Positions 27,522 to 42,500 of a stretch of 64,000 nucleotides of DNA are shown one piece after another (position 1 is the stretch's first letter; every line of letters begins with the position of its first letter). The notes beneath the pieces were generated by a model. The model was given only the letters and a program-made list of their open reading frames with translations. It was not told the origin of the DNA and searched no databases. The position numbers and the translations under genes are program-made. The DNA comes from Phoebastria nigripes (taxonomy: Eukaryota > Chordata > Aves > Procellariiformes > Diomedeidae): positions 662,755-726,754 of the forward strand of contig JAYKAV010002790.1 in NCBI GenBank assembly GCA_035582835.1, read 5' to 3'.

Positions 27522-30500
27522 GGCCTATACATGTGTTCGGACAAGTTCTTAATTAGTTACATTAAGTTCAGGTTCAGACAGCATGCAACAGAGCAGCATA
27601 TTGTTATTGTACATTGTATCCCAAGATTGGCAGAACCAAAAATTAAATTATTTCAATATAGAGGGGAGTAGGAAAACATCATTCTCTGTTACTCAACCAC
27701 TTCCATAGGTTTTGCCCAAAAAAGGCAGCAAGAATTGGTCTTTCCTCATTAAGAACCCTGCTATTCTATATGTTCCAGCATAAAATGTCTATTTAATAGA
27801 TCATCAGTATCTGCTTACATATTTATAATTTAGTAAATGGCATGTCCTGAGTCAACCAATTGAAAACTTAAAAAGACTTTTTAAAAAAAGTTCATAGAGT
27901 AAGAGTTACATACCTTCTAAAATATGAATGGAAATGCGAGATTTTCCCTTCACTTGTGTTGCAAGAATATGATGTATGTTTCTGTCATCTTATTTTTTCT
28001 ACTCAGAAAAGAAATTCAGATTCCCGTCTTAAAGCAGCATCTATTTAGAGACAAGGCTCTCTACACTAGCTAGACTGTAAACTGTCATTTCAGGCTAGCT
28101 CAACAGATACAAGCTCCCAGTTGGGATCGTGTTTTGGAATTTATCAGTGATTCATACCAGGTATATTACTCACATGTTTTGGGTGGCAATTTATAGTTTG
28201 TGAAGCATGCAGTATATGTGTTTTGTGAAGGCCTGCTAGACAGTGTCATCAGGTGCTTGTCAAGGATAAAAACAAAGTCAACCTTTGCCTTTAGATCATA
28301 ATAGTGGGGGGGGGGGAACCAACTGTGGCTGTGTGCCAAAAGACATAAAATGTGTAAGTAAAAGCTTTATAGTGTGATGAAAACTCTATACACAGTGGAG
28401 TGTATACACTGTTTAGAGACCTTTGCTTGATATACTGTTTGCTAAATATGACAGGAGCCATTAAGAAAGTCAATATTGGTACCAAATTATCAAACAATTT
28501 GTAATTTTATGACTAAACACCAAAACTTACGGACAGCTGTTATTTTTCCTTGCTTAGTTACATAATTAAGTTCACATAGGACACCAGTCTTAACTCCTTT
28601 GCAACTTGCTATTGGTGGGTGTTACAAGATTTTATGTGACTTCTCAACTAGTACAGTATAATAGAACTTTTTATAAGTTAGTATTTCTTAGTTCTACCAG
28701 AGGCAGTTTAGGATTCTGACAAAATAGAAGCAGTTCTTGCATGCATGTGACTTCTTTTTATTTTTATTGTACATCAAAAAGCCTTTTTCAAATGTAATCT
28801 ACAAGGGATTCAGAACCGGGGTTGGGTCAAACCTGAAGCAAATATGTGCCTAGAACTCTTCTGGGGTTGCCTGTTCTAGTTGTCTTCCCTATCCCCTTGC
28901 TCCTTGAACTGGATCTGGACATGAACTCTATTTGAATTTTTAACTTAAATGTCAACTAAACCAGACCAACATCAGCTGTGGCTAAGCCAAGTCCAGAACT
29001 GAATCAAAAAGTTTGATTTTTGGGTTTGGGGATTTTTTGACTCCGTTTTTCAGGTTCATTGTTTTTAATCCTAACTTTTATATCTTCATATCAAGCTAGT
29101 TCTAGTTGTAATTTTTAATTAGGCTGGTTTCCAGTCAAGTTGTAGTCTCTTCAGAGATATATCTGCCTAAAGCTTATGTGCAAAACTGACAAACGTCTCA
29201 TGAAACTTACTTTATACATCAGTTAATTTCAGCTGTAATTCTAGGGAGTTTTTAATGCAGTGTGGTAATTTTTATGTCTTTAATGACATTATTTGATTTT
29301 TTTATTCACTTTTGGGGTTTTCAAATTTCTTGTTACTAGAGTTCAGAGAGATAAGTTAAAAGCTTATTGGAACATCACTTTTCCATATATTTGTGTTCTA
29401 GCAGGTTGTAGTCTTTGCAGTTCTGAAATGGAAACTCTTGGATCAACTTGCTTTTGTAATCTGTAGCAATTTGCACATATGCTGTAAGCCTGAAACCAGA
29501 GAACTTTTCCAGGAGAGCTGTCTTATTGCCAGTGCGCACACTGCTGCTATCAGGGTACCTGGGGTTTTAAGATGAACAGCAGTAACGATTGTTACACCAG
29601 TTTCTTCTTCTCATTGGTCATGGACAGACCCTCATAGTTCACAGACTTCAACTCATATCATTCTTGTTATTCTCTGCTTAGTTTATTTACTAATACAGTC
29701 ATAGGTAAAATTATTTTTTATCTATTCCTGTCCCTTCTTCTCTCTCTCAAATAATAGCAGTGAGTTTTCCAAGGTGTATGTGCCATAATGATTGTCATAA
29801 TGCACACTTACTGTTTAGTGGGATCAGTCTTACCTAATGCACAAACTATGCAGTTTTATGATGAGAGAATGTTTTGGGGGTTTTCTGTTGGATCAATTGA
29901 TCCGAGTTATTAAGATGTATATTAATCAAATCATAGCCTCAAGACTTTTTACAAAGGAATCAAGCGTGCAGGTGTGTGACTTCATTCTTGGCTAAAGACT
30001 ATTCCTGTCAATGCAGGAATTTTCATAGGAAAACTAGTGTGGGAAGTTAAACTCTTCCTATGAAGATAAAGAATTAAAATATTTATGGGAAAGAGGAAAT
30101 TAAGTTCCTGAACTGCATGTTTGGATTGGTTCAGTTTGGCTCCTGAGGGAGCATGATCTAGAAACACAAATATTTCTAAAAGCACAGTATGGGTTTGTCC
30201 TCCCACCACTGCTACTATCTAAAACTTGTATTGCATATTGGGAGAGCAGCACCTGGATTTTTGAAAAATCTTTTTACACAACCCTGTTTAGTACAAAAAA
30301 TTTAGACTCCATGCGTGTTTAAAACTCTGATGCTTTCAGAGGTCAAATCATACTTTGTTAGAGAATATGTACCACGATTATCCCATAGTGCTCATTGATT
30401 TACTGATACATAAATAAATTGCTTTTTCTTTCTCCTGTGCGGTGGAAAGGTATAGCTTCCACCTGGGATTTCACCATACATTTTAGAATTGAAATCAGTT

Positions 30501-33500
30501 CCCAGACTGTTGTTAAGTGTAGGCTTAACCAAGCTTTAAGGCCATTTGACAATTTCACATCAATCCTAGTCATTGAGTTTTGAGGTTCAAGCTGTACATG
30601 CTCTTAGTAATCTTAAAAAAGACTGTTTTGCATAAATGAAACTGTGAATGCAACATGCTTTCAATGTGTTCCACATTGATACAATATTTCAGGAGAACCT
30701 TTTTTCCTTTAAATGATTAACTTCTGTTTTAGTATTTGGAAATTTTAAAGCTTTGATAGAAGAGTAGTGCTGTTCCCATATTTCTTTTTTTTTTGTAGTC
30801 TGGTAACAGATATGTACAGATGCACTAGTGAATGTGTAGTATACAGCTATATGGACAGGCTTTGCATGTGCAAGCCCTTGTTGCCTTAGCCATTACCATT
30901 ACACCTCTCAAGCTTTTTGACTATTTNAAATATTTGTGTGCATGCAAAAACCTTTCATTTTAACAAATATTTCTTAACTATTACTGTTAAGTATTACATG
31001 CTTGTTTGAATTAGTATCACATCATGNAATTTCTGAAGGAAAACTTTATTATATGAACCTAAAGATGCATTACTAGCCTTAAAATATCAATAAAATTCAC
31101 TTTTCTTAATCGTGGGTGGTCTTGACAGCAATTTCTTGTCAAAAAAAAAAAAAATTCCTTGTATACTTCTAGTTAGTGCTATGGAATAATATTTAGGACC
31201 CTTATGAGGCAACTTCCATCTTTAGCATCTGATTGTGGACTCCTATGCTTTCTTTCCTTCGCTGGAAGGGAAGGAATGAGCTTTTAGATATTAACATATT
31301 GCAGTTATTCAAATGATCAGATTTGATGATATAAGAATTTAGTGAAATTCCTCCATACAAGGAAGAACACTTTCATAAGCACCCTAGAACCTAAATTCTG
31401 TAAGTGACATCAATAAGGAGTTTTGCTGGAAAACGAACTTGGCAATGCAATAGCAAATACAAAGCATATCACCATAACAGTGGGAAAATAATTTGGAAAA
31501 AGGCACCGTAGTTTCACACATGCTGCACACATGGTTGTAATCTTCAAGATCCTCTTTCATCTGACTTTTCTTTTGCAATTACATTTTTAATATAACTAGG
31601 ATTTTTTCAAAACAAATGATATTTGTACTTGATATCTATAGCATGTAAATAATTAAATGTTCTGGTAAGTCTGTCTTGCTGAAAATATNGTGCTTTTCGC
31701 TAATATTTAATGAGGAAGTGTATTTTGTAAAGAAAACTTTAGTAGGAAGAAGTGACTCTACAGTCACTGTGGGCAATGTCCAAATTAAAAAAAAAAGTAA
31801 TACATAACAGAAACTATCACAACTGGCTGGTTTGTAGCTAATAAGAAATGAAGTTCCTAACTGCAGTGGAAGAAAGGATAAAATAGCAGCTGTATTTATT
31901 ATACACTGGTTTTGTGTTCCAGCAGGTCTTTGTGATATTAATGAAGGTACAATGGTGCCAGAAGACCGCTGCAAATCGCCCACTTCAGGTAATCATAACT
32001 TTCTCTGATCTTCAGCTTTTTACTTGCCCAGAAGATGGCATGCTTTAAGTCAACATTTACTAGTTAAGTAATTATATAAAACCTGTTGTCCTCTCAACTG
32101 TTTGAGCTGTCATAAATTTTGCNGTGTTGCACAACTGCATTTTTAAAACAAGGCTGATTTAAGAGATGCAATAGGAATATGTCGTAAAGATGAGTGAAGA
32201 GAGATACAATCTGAAATATTTACGCTTCAGGGAACATACTGCACAATGGAATTTTGAAACATTGATAAGAGATGCACAAATTCCTTTAATAGTTCACGTG
32301 GTTGTGTTTCAGAGTCCTCAAAAGTGGTAAAGATTATTTCTGTAAAAAGAGCTAGTTTACTTCTGCTTCCTCATAAGTGGTAAATTACTATTTTTCTTTG
32401 GAATCAGAGGTCTTCAGAAACTGAACTCCTTACAAAGTAGGAGTTCCCTACTTAACACTCCCCCNTCCTTTTTTTTTTTTTTTTCAGTTGCCACTACTGT
32501 ACGTGAATATTTTAAATGAAAACTTCAGCAATATGTAGTACTATTTAGTATTTTGTTTAATATTGGTTAGCTGAGGCTATAGCCATGTAAATACTTAATA
32601 GTGCACATCAATTATATAGTATTCAAGATGAATATTTCATGTAGTAGCTAAAAACTTGTCACTTATCTTCACTATTACTCTGACAAAACTTCTAAAGTAA
32701 TATGTCACTTTATCTGTTTCATTCAAAGCTGTACTCAAAGTTAAAGGACAAAATTGCAGGTTTACTCAAGTACCTAAAGTAGTATGTGCACTCTTTGCAA
32801 TGTAGTGCAAAATGGTAATCGATATAGGAATCTAAAGATAGACTCCTTTTCTATTGTAGCCTCTACCTTTCAAAGCCAAGTTGAAAGTGTAACAAAACAA
32901 AATATCCTGTTTGTTGCTCTAGTAGAAATTTTAACAAATTTTAATTTCTGATTTGACAACTGCTGTCTTTTGATGTTAATTTTAAATCGTGTAAAACTCT
33001 CATCTAGATCAGTCAATGTCACTTTCTTTTTTGCTAACCCTTTCTTAGAGTAAATTAGATTTATTTATAATTAAAGCAAAATTTCGCTGGAAATTTTAAT
33101 TAAAAAGTCTTAACTGAAGATGTGATTTCATGACAAACCTGTGTAATGCTAAGTATTGGCATGCTGAAGTTGTCAACTTCAGCATTGTTTTTAATGCAAG
33201 CGTTTTTTTGTGGTGTTTAGAATGAAGTGCATCTTTCCTATTTCATTTTTAAATATCAAGACCAATGTCTGTAAACAACTTGGTGCACAGTGCTGCAGTT
33301 GCAGTAAATCACTTCCTCTGTCAAGATTGAGGAGAATTATCATTCTTACTAAGGTGTTTGAATCTGACCCACTTAAAAAGTCCAGGCTAAGTCTAGTTTC
33401 TGACAGACTGCCATAAAATGTGTACAATGAACAGCTAATGAGTTGTAACCCTTAATCTGTATTCTTTTTTTCCCTTGCTCCAGCATCACTCAAATGTCAG

Positions 33501-36500
33501 CCCAAACCACTTCCAACTTGTACCTCTAAAACTTAAAACACTATTTAATTTGAATTAGAGGGTTTCTTTCATAATTTGGAGTTGAAGTAGAGTAAAACTC
33601 AATTCATCGTTTCCACTAAGAGTGCAATGAAAGCAAGCCCAAAGATGAAAATCAAGGTTTATATGGAAAAATCCTAAATGTAACAATTTGCCTTCCCTAC
33701 CTCTCTGTTTACCTCCCTCGCTCCTGTCTCAGTTNTGTTAGTTGAAGTAGGTTAAAAATTAATGCAATTTGGATATTTCTTTAAGAGAGCAAAAAAGGAC
33801 ACAACTTAGAATAGATGAATTCAAACGTCCTGAAAGGAAACAGAATTAGGGGGAAATTCCTAATCTTGCAGAGNTAGAAATCAATCTCCAATTTGAGTTG
33901 ACTATCTGAGAAGACTATTTTGAAGTTAGTTCATATTAGAATAAAATCTAGAAGTTTGGAGAAATGAGTATTCTGTGAAAAGAGTATATAATGTCTTAGG
34001 TATACACACAATACTAAAGAGAAATAAGTCTGAAGTACCAAAAATAGTGAATAGGCAAAAGATGGAGGGGGAAAGCCACTGTTGCATTCCCCTGTAAAAT
34101 AGAATCTTGAAGTAGCGAGGTTGGACTGTGCCTTGCTTCCCTCAGTTCTGTCCTCTCCTCCCAGCTCTTGGTGAATGAGATGAGGTTCATGGCAGGCTTC
34201 TCCAGTTTTCCTTTGAGAAAGGTATTCGGAGGGAGGCACCTCCCTGATACGGAAATCACTTGGCAATGTTTGTGAAGAGAGAAGAGCTACAGTTCCTTAG
34301 GTTTTGTTTAAGTTTTACATCTTTTCTGGGCAAGAGCACAAGACTGAAAAGAAGCTTGAAAATGGCATTCTGTTTTCAGAGAGATAAGAGAGGACATTTT
34401 GGAGAAATCAACTGCACAGTATTGGTGAGCTTGAGATGCAGGACAGAGGCCAGATTTAAATAAAATTTTTCCAGTCTAGAGGCTCTCTAGTTCAGAGGAA
34501 AATACAGTAGCACAAAAAGTTTGCTTGTTACTAGCTTTAAGATTGGAGGATGGGATTGGCAATTGAGTGCGTTATTGGCTTTGGCTGTTACAATATGATC
34601 TGTAAAACAGACCAGCCACTGTTTGGGCTGAAGTCTGCATTTGCTCAAGTGATCTAAATCTTCCACCTCTTCCACCTTTCCGTGCCCTGGTGAAGAGAAG
34701 TGGAAGCTAACTTCCATTAGACTTCCTCCAGTGGGTGGTTATACAGTTGAGAGGACTGTGAAAGGGACTATCTGCCAATGCAAGTCAGGAGAGCATCCTA
34801 CAGTTTTAATAACACAGAACTATAGAAATACTGTGAAAATGCAAGAGAAATAATAACTTTATCTCCTGCTTTTTCTACAGAAGTTAAACGGTAATAAACT
34901 TAGGCTCCGGGGGCATTTATCTGACCCATAAAACATTGTATAGCATTGTAAACTGTCAAGTTTTTGTGTTCACGAGCGTCAAAATGTTTGCATTCTATTC
35001 TTATTTTACACTTCCACAATCTAAAATCCAATTAAATTTGGCATTTTTTGGTTNAACTGTGTTTTAATTTCATGACAATGGTAAGCCTCAAGTTGTGGCC
35101 TATAGCCACCACTGTTTTTTCAGTATTAAGGATTCAGAAAAATTGCAGGTGGCAGCACTGGCTCCGAGCTGTCTGCAGAATAGTTGAACTGTGGCCCAAC
35201 AGTGACTTACTGCATTGGAAAAAAACAAATTTTCAAAACTTGAGTTTATTGTTATGGCAATAACAGTGTGTTATTGTATACAATATTTTATTGTATGTGT
35301 ATACAATAATAGTGTTCTGTGAATCATAATTTAGGTTAATCTTTGTGTCTGGAACCATGATTAGGACAGCAATCTAGTTATTCAATGTAAATATTTTATT
35401 CAATGAGGGAAATATTTCTAGCAATAAACTTACTGCACTGTGCAACACTGTACCTTGCATTATAATTTTTGTGGTTAATCTCTTAATGGCAGAATTCCTG
35501 TCATACCAAAATAATTTGGACTTTATAGTATCTAGTACAGCTACAGAGAATACCAGTATCAGTACTTGATATTTTAATACATCTTTGTATCTTCCTTAAA
35601 CTCAAAGCTTGTATTAATACATTGGTTTTGTGTCAAAGATATATGTTTGTATATCCATTTCATTCTGTCTTCACTCATAGGTTCTGGTTCACCAAACAAT
35701 TCTGATGATGATCAAAAAATGAATAATTTTATAGAAAAGGGTACAGTATTTTTCTTTTCTATAGTCTTATTTTTTCTTCAGTTCATCCTTTGATACACTT
35801 AGATTGATCTTTTTTATTAAAATATTATTTACAGTGAAGACCAAAAGCAGAAAGTTTTCCAAGATGGTAGCCAATGACATAGGTAGGAACTAGAAAAATT
35901 CTGCTCTGTTCCTAATCCAGCGCCTTACTCTATGCAACACTAACCCAGCAGCAAAAAACCAAAATAAAGTTCAAATTTCAATGCATTAAGTTATTAATTT
36001 TTCATTCTTTATGCTAATTGGTATTTCTGTGGGCTGCTTCTGTACTAAATACACTGGGCACAATAATTTTTGAAAAAATCAAGGATATTGGTCGTTTAAA
36101 TTCTTTGATTTTACAATCGCACTTCTCTATTTTCTGGATGGGTGAAATTCTAATCCGTACTAAGAGTTCAGTCTATGCAAGTCACAACATTATTCCACTA
36201 CTTTTGCAAAAGTATACTCTCTTTGAGAATATGTGGCTGATTTAATTTCTTTTTGTGTTGCATTCATAGCCATATGGTCAGATTTCCATATGACTATGGT
36301 CAAGATAGAGGTAGTATCATGTTTTCATTTAATCATCTGGAAGACGACTTGGTCACATATATATATAGGTACACCCCATTACTGTTCCAGAACTGTATTT
36401 ACTTTTCTGCATCCAACAGTGACACAATACCCTACCAGCTCCAGACTTACGTCTTAACAATTTGGTAACAAAATTGCCTTGGAATATGTTGTATGCAGGT

Positions 36501-39500
36501 AGATTGAACCCTTTTATGATTGGAATGGAAATTAACTCTGCTTCTGACAACTGGGTCCTTAAATAAATGAAGGCGAGAGGTTGTATGATTTAATTTTGGG
36601 AAAGGGACTCTTCTTCCTTAACTGGGATATGGTTATTTTCATTTCAGAATCACTGTGTTAATGGTTCATTTTGTTTTTGTTTAGTACATTAGTATAGCAT
36701 TGTAGGAAGATTACATTTTATCTCTTTAGTCAGATCAAAAGGTTGAAACTACTTTATGTAGTAAAACTGTTTGCTAAACTACTATTTCATAGGTTGTNTG
36801 GAACCATAGGTTAAGACTAGGGAGGAGGAGATTTCTTTTCCTGTAGTCTCCCTTTGATTTGCTGTTTGGCAATTTAACTTTTNTCCTAAACCATCAATCC
36901 CTTTCATTGCAATTCAGTAATTGAAAACAAGAATCATTCAAAAGTCAGTGAGATAAATACAAGTATGATGAAGTTGTCTTTGGAATCTGAGGTACAGAAT
37001 GAGGAATAGCAAGAATATGCCCTTTGCTCAGTACTATGTTGAGCCCTCCTTGTAGTGATAACAGAAATGTTAGGGAAGATGAGTTCTGAGACAGTGGAAG
37101 CCTGAATATAATTCAAGAAAGCAAATGGCTGTCAATAATATATTATGTCAATTCATCTGTAATTAAAAAAAAATTTAGTATCTTTTACATGAGTATTGAT
37201 TAATAGTTCTCCTAAAGAAAATTCAGGCTAACTAGAAACTTATGTTCAGTTCTTCTAATGAGGAAAACAACCCTTAATCTTGTGCATGTTATATTAATGC
37301 CTGTTGATGAGGTAATGTTTCCCTTCTGTCCCAAAGCAGTCTCTGCTGAACTTGAGACAGCCTGTTTTGTGCAAAAAACATAGTATGTTTGAGTGTGACT
37401 TCATTATTTTTTCACTTTTTTTCAGAGTAATGTTACAGTATTAATAAAACATGCTAATGACAATTCTATAGAACTATTGACATCTGTTTCAGCTTGAAGC
37501 CTTTCAACTGAAAGTATGGTGAATGTTTTTCACAGCTAAAAAAGAAAAACATTTATTTACAATGCATTCTTCAGGGTGTAAGTTAAATGCAGACTAATTG
37601 AGGCAATAATGCATTTGACGTGTAATTCATAAGCGTCTCCCAGTCAGCCCATACTGTGATTTGTGTAACTTGCACAGTTTATTGGAAGTTTAAAGAAACT
37701 TAATTATTTCATCTGCATTCTGTTAGAGTTTTGGGTGGTTCCATGCCATGCACTGAATGTTTTTTTTCACTGCCATGTTTTCTATACCTTATCTGGCATG
37801 TTTACTCTGCATGGGTCTTTCTGAACTTACATTCTAACCTCTTCCACATAAGTAAAACACCTCGTCTTCAGTGTTAATAGTTGCATGGTTTTGCATTTCA
37901 TTGTTTTAAACTGAATTGCCAACTAAATATGAATGGACAATGAGTTTTGTAAAATGTGAGTGTCACTTACTGTCATTAATTTCACCATGTTGTATGAAAC
38001 AAATTGTTTACCATCAACTGCGTTCACATGGATGAATTTGATATATGTAGCATGGCTGTAGCTCTTTGCACTGGCATATAGCGCAATCGGTTCAAGTTCT
38101 TTCCATTCTTTGTCAGTGTGTGAAATATAACCTGTCAAATAGATTGCAAAACAGAACAAGAATTATTTACATTGATAATTTCAGTTGCTGTTAATATCAC
38201 TCCTGTGTTTTTTGTCACATGGGAGCAGTGAGTAAGGGAATACAGCTTGCAAAGAAAGAAGTAATTTCATTTCAGTGATAGGGCTGTAAGGTGGTAACAT
38301 AATACACATGCATTTAGAAATACAAAGCCATGGTCAATTTAATCACTTTATTGAAAATTATGTAGAGACATTTCTACAGATTTCTATCATTAGTGACAGT
38401 ATCAGACAAGGATTCTTGCTTTGTTAAAAGATCAAAAACCATCTAAGACTGCAACAATAGCATAAATAAAACAAAATGTAAATGCCTCATGTACCAANGC
38501 TTCACCTTTGCCATATATACTGTTGGTCATCCAGGTTTTTTTTTTCTTAAATACTTCTGTTTTTTTCTAAATACTGAGTTGTGAATGTTCCATGCTAAGG
38601 AATGGATAGTAACTCAATTTAAAGACCTATTGTGAATATGTTGCTTTTGGGTCACATTTCCCTTTTATTTGCATCAGAGGTGAACTTCGGAAAAGTTGCA
38701 ATTACCTTGGATATATGGAGATACTTGGTTTAACTAACAATTTCTAGAAATTATAGAAAATACTGTGGCCATTATTAAAAGCAGCCATTTCTCTTAGGAA
38801 TGGCAAATATTTGAAAGTATAAATAATGTAGTGTGAACTAGCATAGAGAAGTATACCAAATGTAGATGAACTTACAGGAAGAAGAATTAGTAGGAAGTAT
38901 TTAATTTCTAAGGCCATGTCATTTTTATAGAAAGGCATTGTGATCCAACTTCAGTGGAAGCAAAATCTTAAGCTGTTTTACTCATATTTTTGTCAGTTAA
39001 TTATTTAGCATGAAGAGATAGATGCGATTAAATATATAGCTACGAATCAGGTCAGAAGTTAAGAGGTATTGTAATGTCCATTTCTGGAACAAGCTTTAGT
39101 AAAGGTGCATGCAAACTATTGTAGACTCTTAAGACCTTCATAACTGTTCCAGTAGGCTACATGTCAAATAATTTTCAGGAAAAATTGTTTTATTTATTTT
39201 CTGCAGTTTATAAATTTAAAAACAATTGCAAACAATATTAGTAGGCAGATCTAAGCAGAGTAGCTTTAATTCNAAACTTCTACAATCCCTGCTGTTACTA
39301 TTGACATAAGGTTTCTCACATTTGTTACATTCTAAGAGTACACCTAAATTTTTCAAACAGTGCTGAAGTCACTGACTGTTAATGCTGTTTTCATGGAATC
39401 AAATCTTAAGATGCTCATAATAAGTTCTCATTTGCCCTAATGCCAGAGTAAGACTGTTTCTTCCAATGTGTTTTTAATACTTGGATCTAATTTTGGATAT

Positions 39501-42500
39501 ATCAAGAACATCTTTTCCTACATTCTCTTGTAAAATGGTTTTATTATTCTCATATCAAATTTAGAGATTTCAGCATTGATAATCTGTTTCTCTATTGTAC
39601 TGTCACTAGTGCAATATTCAATTCTTCAAGCATCTTGAAATTGGTAATGTAAATCTTTCACTTCTGTGTAGTTGTAAAATACAGAATAATTTGGGAACTT
39701 TGGTATGTCTAACAAATTCTAAGCTGCTTAGTTATTTCTCATGAAATGTTAAATGGAATAGGCTTTCTGTAAACTGTTCACTTGTCTGTCAAAACACCAA
39801 GATGCTTGTCTCCTTTATAATCTTTAGAATTTTTTTTAAAGGGTTTAGACTGTTTCCTTAAATAAGGAATGGATGAGAAATCACTCTGTAGCTTTCAAAC
39901 TGATGTGCTATACATTGTAAAGTATCAGCTCAGGATAACCCACTGCAAATAAAATACAACTATTACTTTTAAGCCACAACTTCCTATGGATAGTTCAGTC
40001 ATGTCTCAGCCTTCAGGTTTTCTTCATTGAATTGGTTGAGCCTGCTATGCTGAAATATAACACTCTTTGCCAAGGTAACCTTTCATATTTTGACACCTGC
40101 CCCCTCAAGCCTGACCTATGAGAAATCTCCAAGAATCCTGAATGTTGTTTTTGGACAGTTCTTTAATATCATACTTTTATATGATACTTATTTTATTATA
40201 TATATTAGCAACAGAAAGAATGTGTGTGTGCCTGTGTATGACTCCAGGTTTTCTAATTTAGAAGAGTATTAAATGTAGGTCTAAACACAGGCAAAATAGT
40301 CAGTCATTGTTGCCTTGAGCAGCAGTGTGCCAGGAGGAGCAAAATCGCTCCCTGGTCTCTGTCTCCTTGTCTCACACCAGCTGCAGAAGGGTAGTCTTGG
40401 CTGTAAATGCTGCAGCAATCACCACCACCACCAAGAGAGGTATTAAGCTCTGATATGACATCTACTACTTGAGGTCAGCCCCACCCAGCAGGAGCAGTCA
40501 CCATCACCTTTGCCCTGTTGTACAACTGGAGTAAAAAGCCTGACATTGAGCGCGCTCTGTGTAGATCTCCATCCTCTCTTTTCCATTTCTCTGATTTATA
40601 TCTTTTGTGTCGTAGAAGTTATCTAGCATATTGCTGGTTTTCATCTGAGGCATAGCAAAACTGAATTTTCCAAAACTATTGTAAACCATAAGCCAGATAT
40701 GAATACAGGCAGGTTTGGTTTTTTTTTTACACTAAGTGATGTTAGTTAAAAACAGCTTAGCTGGCAAAATATTCTTACTTTCTTATTGCATCGTTAGGCA
40801 CTTTTTTCTTTAAACACAAGATGGCACTACTGCTATTTAAATAGGTTCTTGTCTCCTATTTACATTTGAATTATTGAGGGTTTTGACACATTAATGTATG
40901 TTTTGAGATGTATTTTTTTGCATAGCACATTAATTCATGATTTATAGCAATGACATCCTTTTTAACAATTCATGTATCCTCTTGTCCTATTAATGAGCCA
41001 TAGTTCAGTGTTTGTAGAAAATGATGTCTGACAGATTTGTCTTACCTTATCAACTTAGTTCATACAGCTGGCCTTTCACTAAGGAACAAAAAGCTAAAAC
41101 TGTGGATTGACTCTTAGAATCCAACATACTTGCCCGTACTTGTTATTACCTGCTATATTACCTGTTACCTAATATCTTTTTTTGTTGTTGTTTTTTTGTC
41201 AGTTTTCTCCAAGTTGTTAAAATTGTGTGTTAAACATTTGTATTTGAAAAGCTGAAAGTGATCGCTTTGGTCTTCAAAGTGACTAAGTTAATTAATCATT
41301 GNGGGTATTCACACATGGTAAAAGCTGTGAAAAAATAACTCAAATTATTTTCTGTGTGCATACTTGAGCTTTTGTTCAGTATCTCAGCTTTTATGATTTA
41401 TATGTCTAACACAGAAAACAAGTTTTATGATGAGGAACGCCCATATTGTAATTCACAATTCCAGATAAGGTTTCATGATCTCTTTTTCAAGCTGATGTAA
41501 GTTCAAGCTGACAGGAAAAAAACGGGCTCCTGGTCACTAGTGCTGTTTTGTACCATGGTTTTCTGTTTATATAGCTAAGCTCTGATCTGAAACAGGAGTT
41601 GATCTTGTTGAAAACAACCCTTGGCAGAAACTTCATTTAGATGAGTTTTGGCCTCACCATTAAGCTAGGCAGATGCCAGTGCCAATGCAAGGATGAGGGT
41701 AGAAAACATGTAGTCGGACTGCCCTTTTCAGTTTCAGCCTGCACTAAAATAAGTTAAAGTGACTAGCATTTCAGTCTGAGAGTAATTTCAATTTAATTTG
41801 AATAGGACATACTTTGTAACATTGACACATGAAGGAAATTAGATTACTTCTGGAGTCTTATTCTCAAATTTTTATAATGTATGACAGGAAAAAACTGTTC
41901 AACTATTCAGATAACTAGCATTTGCGATATTGATGAGCATCATTGATGATGCAATGAAGTATTTCATTTTTTGAAGGAGTGGAAGTAACTTTAAATCACA
42001 TGCTGTTCTTCAGGATATGCAGAAAATGGAATGATTTCTGTTAAAATGATAATTAGAATGAGTTAAGTCCATTTTTAGCTGAGAGAAGCAGCAAGATTCA
42101 GGCTTCTTTATGACTGGTTTCCATTACAAGGTACTCCTAGAATTATGAGGCTATTCTCAACATCTACTTTAGGTAGAGAAGTATTACCCTTATAAGGTAG
42201 TGAAAAATTAAATGATATATNAAAATTCAAGCATGTGGCTGGGAAATAAATTCAGAGCCTAGCCCTGGTCTGGTAGTTAAGGTACATCAAAATTATTCCT
42301 TCCCCAGTAATTGTTGAAAGATGGAAGAGGGATGTATGGCTACTAATTTACTAGTGACTTTTATTATAGCAGCATTTTTTAGTATTGTACTGCCTTTTAA
42401 ATGGACGGCAAGATTTCNGTTCCTATAAAGAGGATTTTCCAAGTCAGGGATGAGTCAAGTGCTATTTTTTACTTCAGCAATGTTATCAAAATTATACTAT

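Larger units (their letters stand above)
24122..31922 (+). other. STXBP5: STXBP5 intron 11 (7801 nt)
   Basis: GTGAGT...GTTCCAG. The largest complete intron here, just before the first linker cassette. It contains the candidate alternative exon 24780-25042 and the A18, C-rich, A25 and G11 tracts. No transposon was identified. Confidence 0.9.
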
